Origin: Annona cherimola
Lineage: Eukaryota; Streptophyta; Magnoliopsida; Magnoliales; Annonaceae
Assembly (NCBI GenBank): GCA_030490835.1
Contig: CM059972.1
Span: 46,603,452-46,667,451 of the forward strand
Direction of reading: 5' to 3'
DNA: 64,000 bases
The first letter of the stretch is position 1, and each line of letters starts with the position of its first letter. The translations under genes were made by a program, and so were the position numbers. Below the pieces are notes generated by a model. It ran no database searches, was not told where the DNA came from, and was given only the letters and a program-made list of their open reading frames with translations. Positions 37,643 through 50,442 of this stretch are shown here, piece after piece.

Positions 37643-39704
37643 CAATAGATTCAAAACAACTGAATTTGACGAAAGGAACTTCAATGAACATCATTTAACA
37701 ACAATCCCTTGATTTCATCTACATTCGAACGACAACGGATGACCTTAAAGGCGTTGAAATCGAATCAAATGATTTGAGTTTGATAGAATGAACTTTGATT
37801 AGCTAAAATGGAGTAGAACTCAATCTAATTGACTTGATTTGACAGTAAGGAGAAGGAGTAAACTTTAACGCATTACAATAGATTCAAAACAACTCAATCG
37901 AACGAAAGGAACTTCAATCAACAACAATCAACATCAATCCCTTGATTTCATTTACATTCGAACGACAAGGAATGACCTTAAAGGCATTGAAATCGAATCA
38001 AATGAATTGAGTTTGATAGAATGAACTTTGATTAGCTAGAATGGAGTAGAACTCAATCTAATTGACTTGATTTGACAGTAAGGAGTACGAGTAAACTTTA
38101 ACACATTCCAATAGATTCAAAACAACTGAATTTGACGAAAGGAACTTCAATGAACATCATTTAACAACAATCCCTTGATTTCATCTACATTCGAACGACA
38201 ACGGATGACCTTAAAGGCGTTGAAATCGAATCAAATGATTTAAGTTTGATAGAATGAACTTTGATTAGCTAAAATGGAGTAGAACTCAATCTAATTGACT
38301 TGATTTGACAGTAAGGAGAAGGAGTAAACTTTAACGCATTACAATAGATTCAAAACAACTCAATCGAACGAAAGGAACTTCAATCAACAACAATCAACAT
38401 CAATCCCTTGATTTCATTTACATTCGAACGACAAGGAATGACCTTAAAGGCATTGAAATCGAATCAAATGAATTGAGTTTGATAGAATGAACTTTGATTA
38501 GCTAGAATGGAGTAGAACTCAATCTAATTGACTTGATTTGACAGTAAGGAGTACGAGTAAACTTTAACACATTCCAATAGATTCAAAACAACTGAATTTG
38601 ACGAAAGGAACTTCAATGAACATCATTTAACAACAATCCCTTGATTTCATCTACATTCGAACGACAACGGATGACCTTAAAGGCGTTGAAATCGAATCAA
38701 ATGATTTGAGTTTGATAGAATGAACTTTGATTAGCTAAAATGGAGTAGAACTCAATCTAATTGACTTGATTTGACAGTAAGGAGAAGGAGTAAACTTTAA
38801 CGCATTACAATAGATTCAAAACAACTCAATCGAACGAAAGGAACTTCAATCAACAACAATCAACATCAATCCCTTGATTTCATTTACATTCGAACGACAA
38901 GGAATGACATTAAAGGCAATGAAATCGAATCAAATGAATTGAGTTTGATGGAATGAACTTTGATTAGCTAGAATTGAGTACAACTCAATCTAATTGACTT
39001 GATTTGACTGTAAGTAGAACGAGTAAACTTTAATGCATTCCAATATATTCAAAACAACTAATTCGGACGAAAGGAACTTCAATCAACAACAATCAACATC
39101 AATCCCTTCATTTCATTTACAGTCGAACGACAAGGGAAGACCTTAAATGTATTCAAATCGAATCGAATGAATTCAGTTTGATAGAATGTAATTGACTTGA
39201 TTTGACTGTAATGAGAACGAGTAAACTTTAACGCATTTCAAAAGATTCAAAACCACTGAATCGGAGGAAAGGAACTTCAATCAACAACAATTAACAACAA
39301 TCCCTTGATTTCATCTACATTCGAACGACAACGGATGACCTTAAAGGCGTTGAAATCGAATCAAATGATTTGAGTTTGATAGAATGAACTTTGATTAGCT
39401 AAAATGGAGTAGAACTCAATCTAATTGACTTGATTTGACAGTAAGGAGAAGGAGTAAACTTTAACGCATTACAATAGATTCAAAACAACTCAATCGAACG
39501 AAAGGAACTTCAATCAACAACAATCAACATCAATCCCTTGATTTCATTTACATTCGAACGACAAGGAATGACCTTAAAGGCATTGAAATCGAATCAAATG
39601 AATTGAGTTTGATAGAATGAACTTTGATTAGCTAGAATGGAGTAGAACTCAATCTAATTGACTTGATTTGACAGTAAGGAGTACGAGTAAACTTTAACAC
39701 ATTC
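37643..39704. repeat. 2,062-bp 9-monomer HOR, tandem copy 2
   Basis: Starts at 37643, 37876, 38109, 38342, 38575, 38808, 39041, 39239 and 39472. Monomers 1-7 match the other copies, with the GATTTAAG change at 38238 shared with 21311. Monomer 8 (39239) is D on the left and Y on the right (CATCTAC, GCGTTG, GATTTGAG, GCTAAAATGG), and monomer 9 is X rather than E'. The 466-bp dimer run of copy 3 therefore begins inside copy 2 while total length is kept at 2,062 bp. Confidence 0.92.
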
Positions 39705-41766
39705 CAATAGATTCAAAACAACTGAATTTGACGAAAGGAACTTCAATGAACATCATTTAACAACAATCCCTTGATTTCATCTACATTCGAACGACAACGG
39801 ATGACCTTAAAGGCGTTGAAATCGAATCAAATGATTTGAGTTTGATAGAATGAACTTTGATTAGCTAAAATGGAGTAGAACTCAATCTAATTGACTTGAT
39901 TTGACAGTAAGGAGAAGGAGTAAACTTTAACGCATTACAATAGATTCAAAACAACTCAATCGAACGAAAGGAACTTCAATCAACAACAATCAACATCAAT
40001 CCCTTGATTTCATTTACATTCGAACGACAAGGAATGACCTTAAAGGCATTGAAATCGAATCAAATGAATTGAGTTTGATAGAATGAACTTTGATTAGCTA
40101 GAATGGAGTAGAACTCAATCTAATTGACTTGATTTGACAGTAAGGAGTACGAGTAAACTTTAACACATTCCAATAGATTCAAAACAACTGAATTTGACGA
40201 AAGGAACTTCAATGAACATCATTTAACAACAATCCCTTGATTTCATCTACATTCGAACGACAACGGATGACCTTAAAGGCGTTGAAATCGAATCAAATGA
40301 TTTGAGTTTGATAGAATGAACTTTGATTAGCTAAAATGGAGTAGAACTCAATCTAATTGACTTGATTTGACAGTAAGGAGAAGGAGTAAACTTTAACGCA
40401 TTACAATAGATTCAAAACAACTCAATCGAACGAAAGGAACTTCAATCAACAACAATCAACATCAATCTCTTGATTTCATTTACATTCGAACGACAAGGAA
40501 TGACCTTAAAGGCATTGAAATCGAATCAAATGAATTGAGTTTGATAGAATGAACTTTGATTAGCTAGAATGGAGTAGAACTCAATCTAATTGACTTGATT
40601 TGACAGTAAGGAGTACGAGTAAACTTTAACACATTCCAATAGATTCAAAACAACTGAATTTGACGAAAGGAACTTCAATGAACATCATTTAACAACAATC
40701 CCTTGATTTCATCTACATTCGAACGACAACGGATGACCTTAAAGGCGTTGAAATCGAATCAAATGAATTGAGGTTGATAGAATGAACTTTGATTAGCTAG
40801 AATTGAGTACAACTCAATCTAATTGACTTGATTTGACTGTAAGGAGAAGGAGTAAACTTTAACGCATTACAATAGATTCAAAACAACTCAATCGAACGAA
40901 AGGAACTTCAATCAACAACAATCAACATCAATCCCTTGATTTCATTTACATTCGAACGACAAGGAATGACATTAAAGGCAATGAAATCGAATCAAATGAA
41001 TTGAGTTTGATGGAATGAACTTTGATTAGCTAGAATTGAGTACAACTCAATCTAATTGACTTGATTTGACTGTAAGTAGAACGAGTAAACTTTAATGCAT
41101 TCCAATATATTCAAAACAACTAATTCGGACGAAAGGAACTTCAATCAACAACAATCAACATCAATCCCTTCATTTCATTTACAGTCGAACGACAAGGGAA
41201 GACCTTAAATGTATTCAAATCGAATCGAATGAATTCAGTTTGATAGAATGTAATTGACTTGATTTGACTGTAATGAGAACGAGTAAACTTTAACGCATTT
41301 CAAAAGATTCAAAACCACTGAATCGGAGGAAAGGAACTTCAATCAACAACAATTAACAACAATCCCTTTATTTCATTTACATTCGAACGACAAGGAATGA
41401 CCTTAAAGGCATTGAAATCGAATCAAATGAATTGAGTTTGATAGAATGAACTTTGATTAGCTAGAATGGAGTACAACTCAATCTAATTGACTTGATTTGA
41501 CTGTAAGGAGTACGAGTAAACTTTAACGCATTCTAATAGATTCAAAACAACTGAATTGGACGAAAGGAACTTCAATCAACAACAATTAACAACAATCCCA
41601 TGATTTCATTTACATTCGAACGACAAGGAATGACCTTAAAGGCATTGAAATCGAATCAAATGAATTGAGTTTGATAGAATGAACTTTGATTAGCTAGAAT
41701 GGAGTAGAACTCAATCTAATTGACTTGATTTGACAGTAAGGAGTACGAGTAAACTTTAACACATTC
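39705..41766. repeat. 2,062-bp 9-monomer HOR, tandem copy 3
   Basis: Starts at 39705 Y, 39938 X, 40171 Y, 40404 X, 40637 Y/A, 40870 X/B', 41103 C, 41301 D and 41534 E'. A private change gives CAATCTCTTG in the X copy near 40,467. From 41767 the array leaves this HOR and continues with G-H-A, as it does after the solitary copy at 22778. Confidence 0.93.
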
Positions 41767-44260
41767 CAATAGATTCAAAACAACTGAATTTGACGAAAGG
41801 AACTTCAATGAACATCATTTAACAACAATCCCTTGATTTCATCTACATTCGAACGACAACGGATGACCTTAAAGGCGTTGAAATCGAATCAAATGATTTG
41901 AGTTTGATAGAATGAACTTTGATTAGCTAGAATTGAGTATAACTCAATCTAATTGACTTTATTTGACCGTAAGGAGAACGAGTAAACTTTAACGCATTGC
42001 AAAAGATTCAAAACAGTTGAATCGGAGGAATGGAACTTCAATCAACAACAATTAACAACAATCCCTTTATTTCATTTACATTCGAACGACAAGGGATGAC
42101 CTTAAAGGCATTGAAATCGAATCAAATGAATTGAGTTTGATAGAATGAACTTTGATTACCTAGAATGGAGTACAACTCAATCTAATTGACTTGATTTGAC
42201 AGTACGGAGTACGAGTAAACTTTAACGAATTCCAATAGATTCAAAACAACTGAATTTGACGAAAGGAACTTCAATGAACATCATTTAACAACAATCCCTT
42301 GATTTCATCAACATTCGAACGACAACGGATGACCTTAAAGGCGTTGAAATCGAATCAAATGAATTGAGGTTGATAGAATGAACTTTGATTAGCTAGAATT
42401 GAGTACAACTCAATCTAATTGACTTGATTTGACTGTAAGGAGAAGGAGTAAAACTTTAACGCATTGCAATAGATTCAAAACAACTCAATCGAACGAAAGG
42501 AACTTCAATCAACAACAATCAACATCAATCCCTTGATTTCATCTACATTCGAACGACAACGGATGACCTTAAAGGCATTGAAATCGAATCAAATGAATTC
42601 AGTTGGATAGAATGAACTTTGATTAGCTAGAATTGAGTACAACTCAATCTAATTGACTTGATTTGACTGTAAGTAGAACGAGTAAACTTTAATGCATTCC
42701 AATAGATTCAAAACAACTAATTCGGATGAAAGGAACTTCAATCAACAACAATCAACATCAATCCCTTCATTTCATTTACAGTCGAACGACAAGGGAAGAC
42801 CTTAAATGTATTCAAATCGAATCGAATGAATTCAGTTTGATAGAATGTAATTGACTTGATTTGACTGTAATGAGAACGAGTAAACTTTAACGCATTTCAA
42901 AAGATTCAAAACAACTGAATCGGAGGAAAGGAACTTCAATCAACAACAATTAACAACAATCCGTTTATTTCATTTACATTCGAACGACAAGGAATGACCT
43001 TAAAGGCATTGAAATCGAATCAAATGAATTGAATTTGATAGAATGAACTTTGATTAGCTAGAATGGAGTACAACTCAATCTAATTGACTTGATTTGACTG
43101 TAAGGGGTACGAGTAAACTTTAACGCATTCCAATAGATTCAAAACAACTGAATTGGACGAAAGGAACTTCAATCAACAACAATTAACAACAATCCCATGA
43201 TTTCATTTACATTCGAACGACAAGGAATGACCTTAAAGGCATTGAAATCGAATCAAATGAATTGAGTTTGATAGAATGAACTTTGATTAGCTAGAATGGA
43301 GTAGAACTCAATCTAATTGACTTGATTTGACAGAAAGGAGTACGAGTAAACTTTAACCCATTCCAAAAGATTCAAAACAACTGAATTTGATGAAAGGAAC
43401 TTCAATGAACATCATTTAACAACAATCCCTTGATTTCATCTACATTCGAACGACAACGGATGACCTTAAAGGCGTTGAAATCGAATCAAATGATTTGAGT
43501 TTGATAGAATGAACTTTGATTAGCTAGAATTGAGTATAACTCAATCTAATTGACTTTATTTGACTGTAAGGAGAACGAGTAAACTTTAACGCATTGCAAA
43601 AGATTCAGAACAGTTGAATCGGAGGAATGGAACTTCAATCAACAACAATTAACAACAATCCCTTTATTTCATTTACATTCGAACGACAAGGAAAGACCTT
43701 AAAGGCATTGAAATCGAATCAAATGAATTGAGTTTGATAGAATGAACTTTGATTACATAGAATGGAGTACAACTCAATCTAATTGACTTGATTTGACAGT
43801 ACGGAGTACGAGTAAACTTTAACGCATTCCAATAGATTCAAAACAACTGAATTTGACGAAAGGAACTTCAATGAACATCATTTAACAACAATCCCATGAT
43901 TTCATCTACATTCGAACGACAACGGATGACCTTAAAGGCGTTGAAATCGAATCAAATGAATTGAGGTTGATAGAATGAACTTTGATTAGCTAGAATTGAG
44001 TACAACTCAATCTAATTGACTTGATTTGACTGTAAGTAGAACGAGTAAACTTTAATGCATTCCAATAGATTCAAAACAACTAATTCGGACGAGAGGAACT
44101 TCAATCAACAACAATAAACATCAATCCCTTCATTTCATTTACATTCAAACGACAAGGGATGACCTTGAAGGTATTCAAATCGAATCAAATGAATTGAGTT
44201 TGATAGAATGTAATTGACTTGATTTGACTGTAATGAGAACGAGTAAACTTTAATGCATTC
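41767..44260. repeat. 11-monomer block G-H-A-B''-C-D-E-G-H-A-C'
   Basis: Starts at 41767, 42000, 42233, 42467, 42700, 42898, 43131, 43364, 43597, 43830 and 44063. G at 41767 carries TATTTGACCG like 22778 and 25038. The A monomer at 42233 is 234 bp because of an extra A in GAGTAAAACTTTAACG near 42,450. 42233-44062 is another copy of the 8-mer at 26867, with private changes such as CAATCCGTTTATTT in D and GATTACATAG in H. It closes zone II. Confidence 0.9.
44063..44260. repeat. C' monomer carrying the 35-bp deletion
   Basis: The monomer has C' markers (AATAAACATC, ATTCAAACG, GACCTTGAAGG, GAATTGAGTTTG), which elsewhere belong to full-length copies, yet ends GATAGAATG/TAATTGAC with the junction at 44210/44211. 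It is the rightmost of the twenty deleted monomers and, like 34917, is best explained by recombination with a family C copy. Confidence 0.88.
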
Positions 44261-46589
44261 CAATAGATTCAAAACAACTAATTCGGACGAAAGGAACTTC
44301 AATCAACAACAATCAACATCAATCCCTTCATTTCATTTACATTCCAACGACAAGGGAAGACCTTAAAGTATTCAAATCGAATCAAATGAATTGAGTTTGA
44401 TAGAATGAACTTTGATTAGCTAGAATTAACTACAACTCATTATAATTCACTTGATTTGACTCTAAGGAGAACGAGTAAACTTTAACGCATTCCAATAGTT
44501 TCAAAACAACTGAATCGGAGGAAAGGAACTTCAATCAACAACAATTAACAACAATCCCATGATTTCATTTACATTCGAACGACAAGGAATGACCTTAAAG
44601 GCATTGAAATCGAATCAAATGAATTGAGTTTGATAGAATGAACTTTGATTAGCTAGAATGGAGTAGAACTCAATCTAATTGACTTGATTTGACAGAAAGG
44701 AGTACGAGTAAACTTTAACCCATTCCAATAGATTCAAAAAAACTGAATTTGACGAAAGGAACTTCAATGAACATCATTTAACAACAATCCCTTGATTTCA
44801 TCTACATTCGAACGACAACGGATGACCTTAAAGGCGTTGAAATCGAATCAAATGATTTGAGTTTGATAGAATGAACTTTGATTAGCTAGAATTGAGTATA
44901 ACTCAATCTAATTGACTTTATTTGACTGTAAGGAGAACGAGTAAACTTTAACGCATTGCAAAAGATTCAAAACAGTTGAATCGGAGGAATGGAACTTCAA
45001 TCAACAACAATTAACAACAATCCCTTTATTTCATTTACAGTCGAACGACAAGGAATGACCTTAAAGGCATTGAAATCGAATCAAATGAATTGAGTTTGAT
45101 AGAATGAACTTTGATTACCTAGAATGGAGTACAACTCAATCTAATTGACTTGATTTGACAGTACGGAGTACGAGTAAACTTTAACGCATTCCAATAGATT
45201 CAAAACAACTGAATTTGACGAAAGGAACTTCAATGAACATCATTTAACAACAATCCCTTGATTTCATCTACATTCGAACGACAACGGATGACCTTAAAGG
45301 CGTTGAAATCGAATCAAATGAATTGAGGTTGATAGAATGAACTTTGATTAGCTAGAATTGAGTACAACTCAATCTAATTGACTTGATTTGACTGTAAGGA
45401 GAAGGAGTAAACTTTAACGCATTGCAATAGATTCAAAACAACTCAATCGAACGAAAGGAACTTCAATCAACAACAATCAACATCAATCCCTTGATTTCAT
45501 TTACATTCGAACGACAAGGAATGACCTTAAAGGCAATGAAATCGAATCAAATGAATTGAGTTTGATGGAATGAACTTTGATTAGCTAGAATTGAGTACAA
45601 CTCAATCTAATTGACTTGATTTGACTGTAAGTAGAACGAGTAAACTTTAACGCATTGCAATAGATTCAAAACAACTCAATCGAACGAAAGGAACTTCAAT
45701 CAACAACAATCAACATCAATCCCTTGATTTCATTTACATTCGAACGACAAGGAATGACCTTAAAGGCATTGAAATCGAATCAAATGAATTCAGTTGGATG
45801 GAATGAACTTTGATTAGTTAGAATTATGTACAACTCAATCTAATTGACTTGATTTGACTGTAATGAGAACGAGTAAACTTTAACGCATTCCAAAAGATTC
45901 AAAACAACTGAATCGGAGGAAAGGAACTTCAATCAACAACAATCAACATCAATCCCTTCATTTCATTTACATTCGAACGACAAGGGATGACCTTAAAGGT
46001 ATTCAAATCGAATCAAATGAATTGAGTTTGATAGAATGAACTTTGATTAGCTAGAATTGACTACAACTCAATCTAATTGACTTGATTTGACTGTAACGAG
46101 AACGAGTAAACTTTAACGCATTGCAAAAGATTCAAAATAACTGAATTGGATGAAAGGAACTTCAATCAACAACAATTAACAACAATCCCTTGATTTCATT
46201 TACATTCGAACGACAAGGAATGACCTTAAAGGCATTGAAATCGAATCAAATGAATTCAGTTGGATAGAATGAACTTTGATTAGTTAGAATTGAGTACAAC
46301 TCAATCTAATTGACTTGATTTGACTGTAATGAGAACGAGTAAACTTTAACACATTTCAAAAGATTCAAAAGAACTGAATCGGAGGAAAGGAACTTCAATC
46401 AACAACAATTAACAACAGTCCCTTGATTTCATTTACATTCGAATGACAAGGAATGACCTTAAAGGCATTGAAATCGAATCAAATGAATTCAGTTGGATAG
46501 AATGAACTTTGATTAATTAGAATTGAGTACAACTCAATCTAATTGACTTGATTTGACTGTAAGGAGAACGAGTAAACTTTAACGCATTG

Positions 46590-47055
46590 CAAAAGATTCA
46601 GAACAGTTAAATCGGAGGAAAGGAACTTCAATCAACAACAATTAACAACAATCCCTTGATTTCATTTACATTCGAACGACAAGGAATGACCTTAAAGGCA
46701 TTGAAATTGAATCAACTGAATTCAGTTGGATAGAATTAACTTTGATTAGTTAGAATTGAGTACAACTCAATGTAATTGACTTGATTTGACTGTAAGGAGA
46801 ACGAGTAAACTTTAACGCATTGCAAAAGATTCAGAACAGTTAAATCGGAGGAAAGGAACTTCAATCAACAACAATTAACAACAATCCCTTGATTTCATTT
46901 ACATTCGAACGACAAGGAATGACCTTAAAGGCATTGAAATTGAATCAACTGAATTCAGTTGGATAGAATTAACTTTGATTAGTTAGAATTGAGTACAACT
47001 CAATGTAATTGACTTGATTTGACTGTAGTGAGAACGTGTAAACTTTAATGCATTC
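46590..47055. repeat. Two tandem F monomers
   Basis: Starts at 46590 and 46823. Both have CAGAACAGTTAAATCGG, TTGAATCAACTGAATTCAG, GAATTAAC and CTCAATGTAATTG. They agree until the tail, where the first ends GTAAGGAGAACGAG and the second GTAGTGAGAACGTG. A one-monomer unequal exchange is the simple reading. Confidence 0.88.
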
Positions 47056-47288
47056 CAATAGATTCAAAACAACTAATTCGGACGAAAGGAACTTCAATCA
47101 GCAACAATTAACAACAATCCCTTGATTTCATTTTCATTCGAACGACTAGGAATGACTTTAAAGGCATTGAAATCGAATCAAATGAATTCAGTTGGATAGA
47201 ATGAACTTTGATTAGTTAGAATTGAGTACAACTCAATCTAATTGACTTGATTTGACTGTAACGAGAACGAGTAAACTTTAACGCATTG

Positions 47289-47646
47289 CAAAAGATTCAA
47301 AATAACTGAATTGGACGAAAGGAACTTCAATCAACAACAATTAACAACAATCCCTTGATTTCATTTACATTCGAACGACAAGGAATGACCTTACAGGCAT
47401 TGAAATCGAATCAAATGAATTCAGTTGGATGGAATGAACTTTGATTAGTTAGAATTATGTACAACTCAATCTAATTGACTTGATTTCATTTACATTCGAA
47501 CGACAAGGAATGACCTTAAAGGCATTGAAATCGAATCAAATGAATTCAGTTGGATAGAATGAACTTTGATTAATTAGAATTGAGTACAACTCAATCTAAT
47601 TGACTTGATTTGACTGTAAGGAGAACGAGTAAACTTTAACGCATTG
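47289..47646. repeat. 358-bp off-register monomer with 125-bp internal duplication
   Basis: An I monomer runs normally to CTCAATCTAATTGACTTGATTT. Instead of continuing GACTGTAA it jumps back to TCATTTACATTCGAACGAC, repeating monomer offsets 66-190 before ending normally at 47646. The eight bases CTTGATTT at 47479-47486 are common to both parents, so the crossover used an 8-bp microhomology between offsets 191 and 66. It is the only register break found in the window, and it is not copied into the related segment at 47880. Confidence 0.93.
47479..47486 (+). other. Microhomology junction CTTGATTT
   Basis: Left flank GA before and right flank CATTTAC after show the switch from the offset-191 site (GACTTGATTTGACTG) to the offset-66 site (CCCTTGATTTCATTTAC). 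Flanking bases differ between the parents, limiting the shared tract to eight bases. Confidence 0.9.
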
Positions 47647-50442
47647 CAAAAGATTCAGAACAGTTAAATCGGAGGAAAGGAACTTCAATCAACAACAATC
47701 AACATCAATCCCTTGATTTCATTTACATTCGAACGACAAGGAATGACCTTAAAGGCAATGAAATCGAATCAAATGAATTGAGTTTGATGGAATGAACTTT
47801 GATTAGCTAGAATTGAGTACAACTCAATCTAATTGACTTGATTTGACTGTAAGTAGAACGAGTAAACTTTAATGCATTCCAATAGATTCAAAACAACTAA
47901 TTCGGACGAAAGGAACTTCAATCAGCAACAATGAACAACAATCCCTTGATTTCATTTTCATTCGAACGACTAGGAATGACTTTAAAGGCATTGAAATCGA
48001 ATCAAATGAATTCAGTTGGATAGAATGAACTTTGATTAGTTAGAATTGAGTACAACTCAATCTAATTGACTTGATTTGACTGTAACGAGAACGAGTAAAC
48101 TTTAACGCATTGCAAAAGATTCAAAATAACTGAATTGGACGAAAGGAACTTCAATCAACAACAATTAACAACAATCCCTTGATTTCATTTACATTCGAAC
48201 GACAAGGAATGACCTTAAAGGCATTGAAATCGAATCAAATGAATTCAGTTGGATGGAATGAACTTTGATTAGTTAGAATTATGTACAACTCAATCTAATT
48301 GACTTGATTTGACTGTAATGAGAACGAGTAAACTTTAACGCATTCCAAAAGATTCAAAACAACTGAATCGGAGGAAAGGAACTTCAATCAACAACAATCA
48401 ACATCAATCCCTTCATTTCATTTACATTCGAACGACAAGGGATGACCTTAAAGGTATTCAAATCGAATCAAATGAATTGAGTTTGATAGAATGAACTTTG
48501 ATTAGCTAGAATTGACTACAACTCTATCTAATTGACTTGATTTGACAGTAAGGATAACGAGTAAACTTTAACGCATTGCAATAGATTCAAAACAACTGAA
48601 TTGGACGAAAGGAACTTCAATCAACAATAATTAACAACAATCCCATGATTTCATTTACATTCGAACGACAAGGAATGACCTTAAAGGCATTGAAATCGAA
48701 TCAAATGAATTCAGTTGGATAGAATGAACTTTGATTAGCTAGAATTGAGTACAACTCAATCTTATTGACTTGATTTGACTGTAATGAGAACGAGTAAACT
48801 TTAATGCATTCCAATAGATTCAAAAAAACTAATTCGGACGAAAGCAACTTCAATCAACTACAATCAACATCAATCCCTTCATTTCATTTACATTCGAACG
48901 ACAAGGGAAGACCTTGAAGGTATTCAAATCGAATCCAATGAATTGAGTTTGATAGAATGAACTTTGATTAGCTAGAATTCAGTAAAACTCAATCTAATTG
49001 ACTTGATTTGACTCTAAGGAGAACGAGTAAACTTTAACGCATTCCAATAGATTCAAAAAAACTGAATCGGAGGAAAGGAACTTCAATCAACAACAATTAA
49101 CAACAATCCCTTTATTTCATTTATATTCGAACGACAGGGAATGACCTTAAAGTCATTGAAATCGAATCAAATGAATTGAGTTTGATAGAATGAACTTTGA
49201 TTAGCTAGAATGGAGTACAACTCAATCTAATTAACTTGATTTGACTGTAATGAGAACGAGTAAACTTTAACGCATTTCAAAAGATTCAAAACAATTGAAT
49301 CGGAGGAAAGGAACTTCAATCAACAACAATCAACATCAATCCCTTCATTTCATTTACATGCGAACGACAAGGAATGACCTTAAAGGCATTGAAATCGAAT
49401 CAAACGAATTCAGTTGGATGGAATGAACTTTGATTAGTTAGAATTAAGTACAACTCAATCTAATTGACTTGATTTGACTGTAATGAGAATGAGTAAACTT
49501 TAACGCATTCCAAAAGATTCAAAACAACTGAATCGGAGGAAAGGAACTTCAATCAACAACAATCAACATCAATCCCTTCATTTCATTTACATTCGAACGA
49601 CAAGGGATGACCTTAAAGGTATTCAAATCGAATCAAATGAATTGAGTTTGATAGAATGAACTTTGATTAGCTAGAATTGACTACAACTCAATCTAAATGA
49701 CTTGGTTTGACTGTAAGTAGAACGAGTAAACTTTAATGCATTCCAATAGATTCAAAACAACTCATTCGGACGAAAGGAACTTCAATCAACAACAATCAAC
49801 ATCAATCCCTTCATTTCATTTACATTCGAACGACAAGGGATGACCTTAAAGGTATTCAAATCGAATCAAATGAATTGAGTTTGATAGAATGAACTTTGAT
49901 TTGCTAGAATTGACTACAACTCAATCTAATTGACTTGATTTGACAGTAAGGATAACGAGTAAACTTTAACGCATTGCAATAGATTCAAAACAACTGAATT
50001 GGACGAAAGGAACTTCAATCAACAATAATTAACAACAATCCCATGATTTCATTTACATTCGAACGACAAGGAATGACCTTAAAGGCATTGAAATCGAATC
50101 AAATGAATTCAGTTGGATAGAATGAACTTTGATTAGCTAGAATTGAGTACAACTCATTCTAATTCACTTGATTTGACTCTAAGGAGAACGAGTAAACTTT
50201 AACGCATTCCAATAGTTTCAAAACAACTGAATCGGAGGAAAGGAACTTCAATCAACAACAATTAACAACAATCCCTTTATTTCATTTACATTCGAACGAC
50301 AAGGAATGACCTTAAAGGCATTTAAATCGAATCAAATGAATTGAGTTTGATAGAATGAACTTTGATTAGCTAGAATGGAGTACAAATCAATCTAATTAAC
50401 TTGAATTGACAGTAAGGAGTACGAGTAAACTTTAACGCATTT

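Larger units (their letters stand above)
47056..48345. repeat. Partial 824-bp duplication in zone III
   Basis: The C'/J chimeric monomer at 47056 (CTAATTCGGACG followed by CAGCAAC, CATTTTCATTCG, GACTAGG) recurs at 47880, and each is followed by an I monomer with CAGTTGGATGG and GAATTATGTAC (47289 and 48113). The spacing of 824 bp equals 233 + 358 + 233. The second I monomer is normal length. ACAATGAACAACAATCC is private to the second C'/J copy and TTACAGGCATTG to the first I copy. Confidence 0.85.
44261..50442. repeat. Zone III: diverged monomers without a repeating HOR
   Basis: 26 monomers start at 44261, 44493, 44726, 44959, 45192, 45425, 45658, 45891, 46124, 46357, 46590, 46823, 47056, 47289, 47647, 47880, 48113, 48346, 48579, 48812, 49045, 49278, 49511, 49744, 49977 and 50210. 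Many carry private substitutions not seen elsewhere: CAATAGTTTC, GACTCTAAGG, CTCATTATAATTCACTTG, TATATTCG, GACAGGGAATG, AGTCATTG. The monomer at 44261 lost one G in TTAAAGTATTC. B', I, L, F, N and C' relatives are mixed without a period. Only a partial repeat of 824 bp (47056 to 47880) is visible. Higher divergence and disorder fit an older, less homogenised part of the array between two active ones. Confidence 0.85.
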
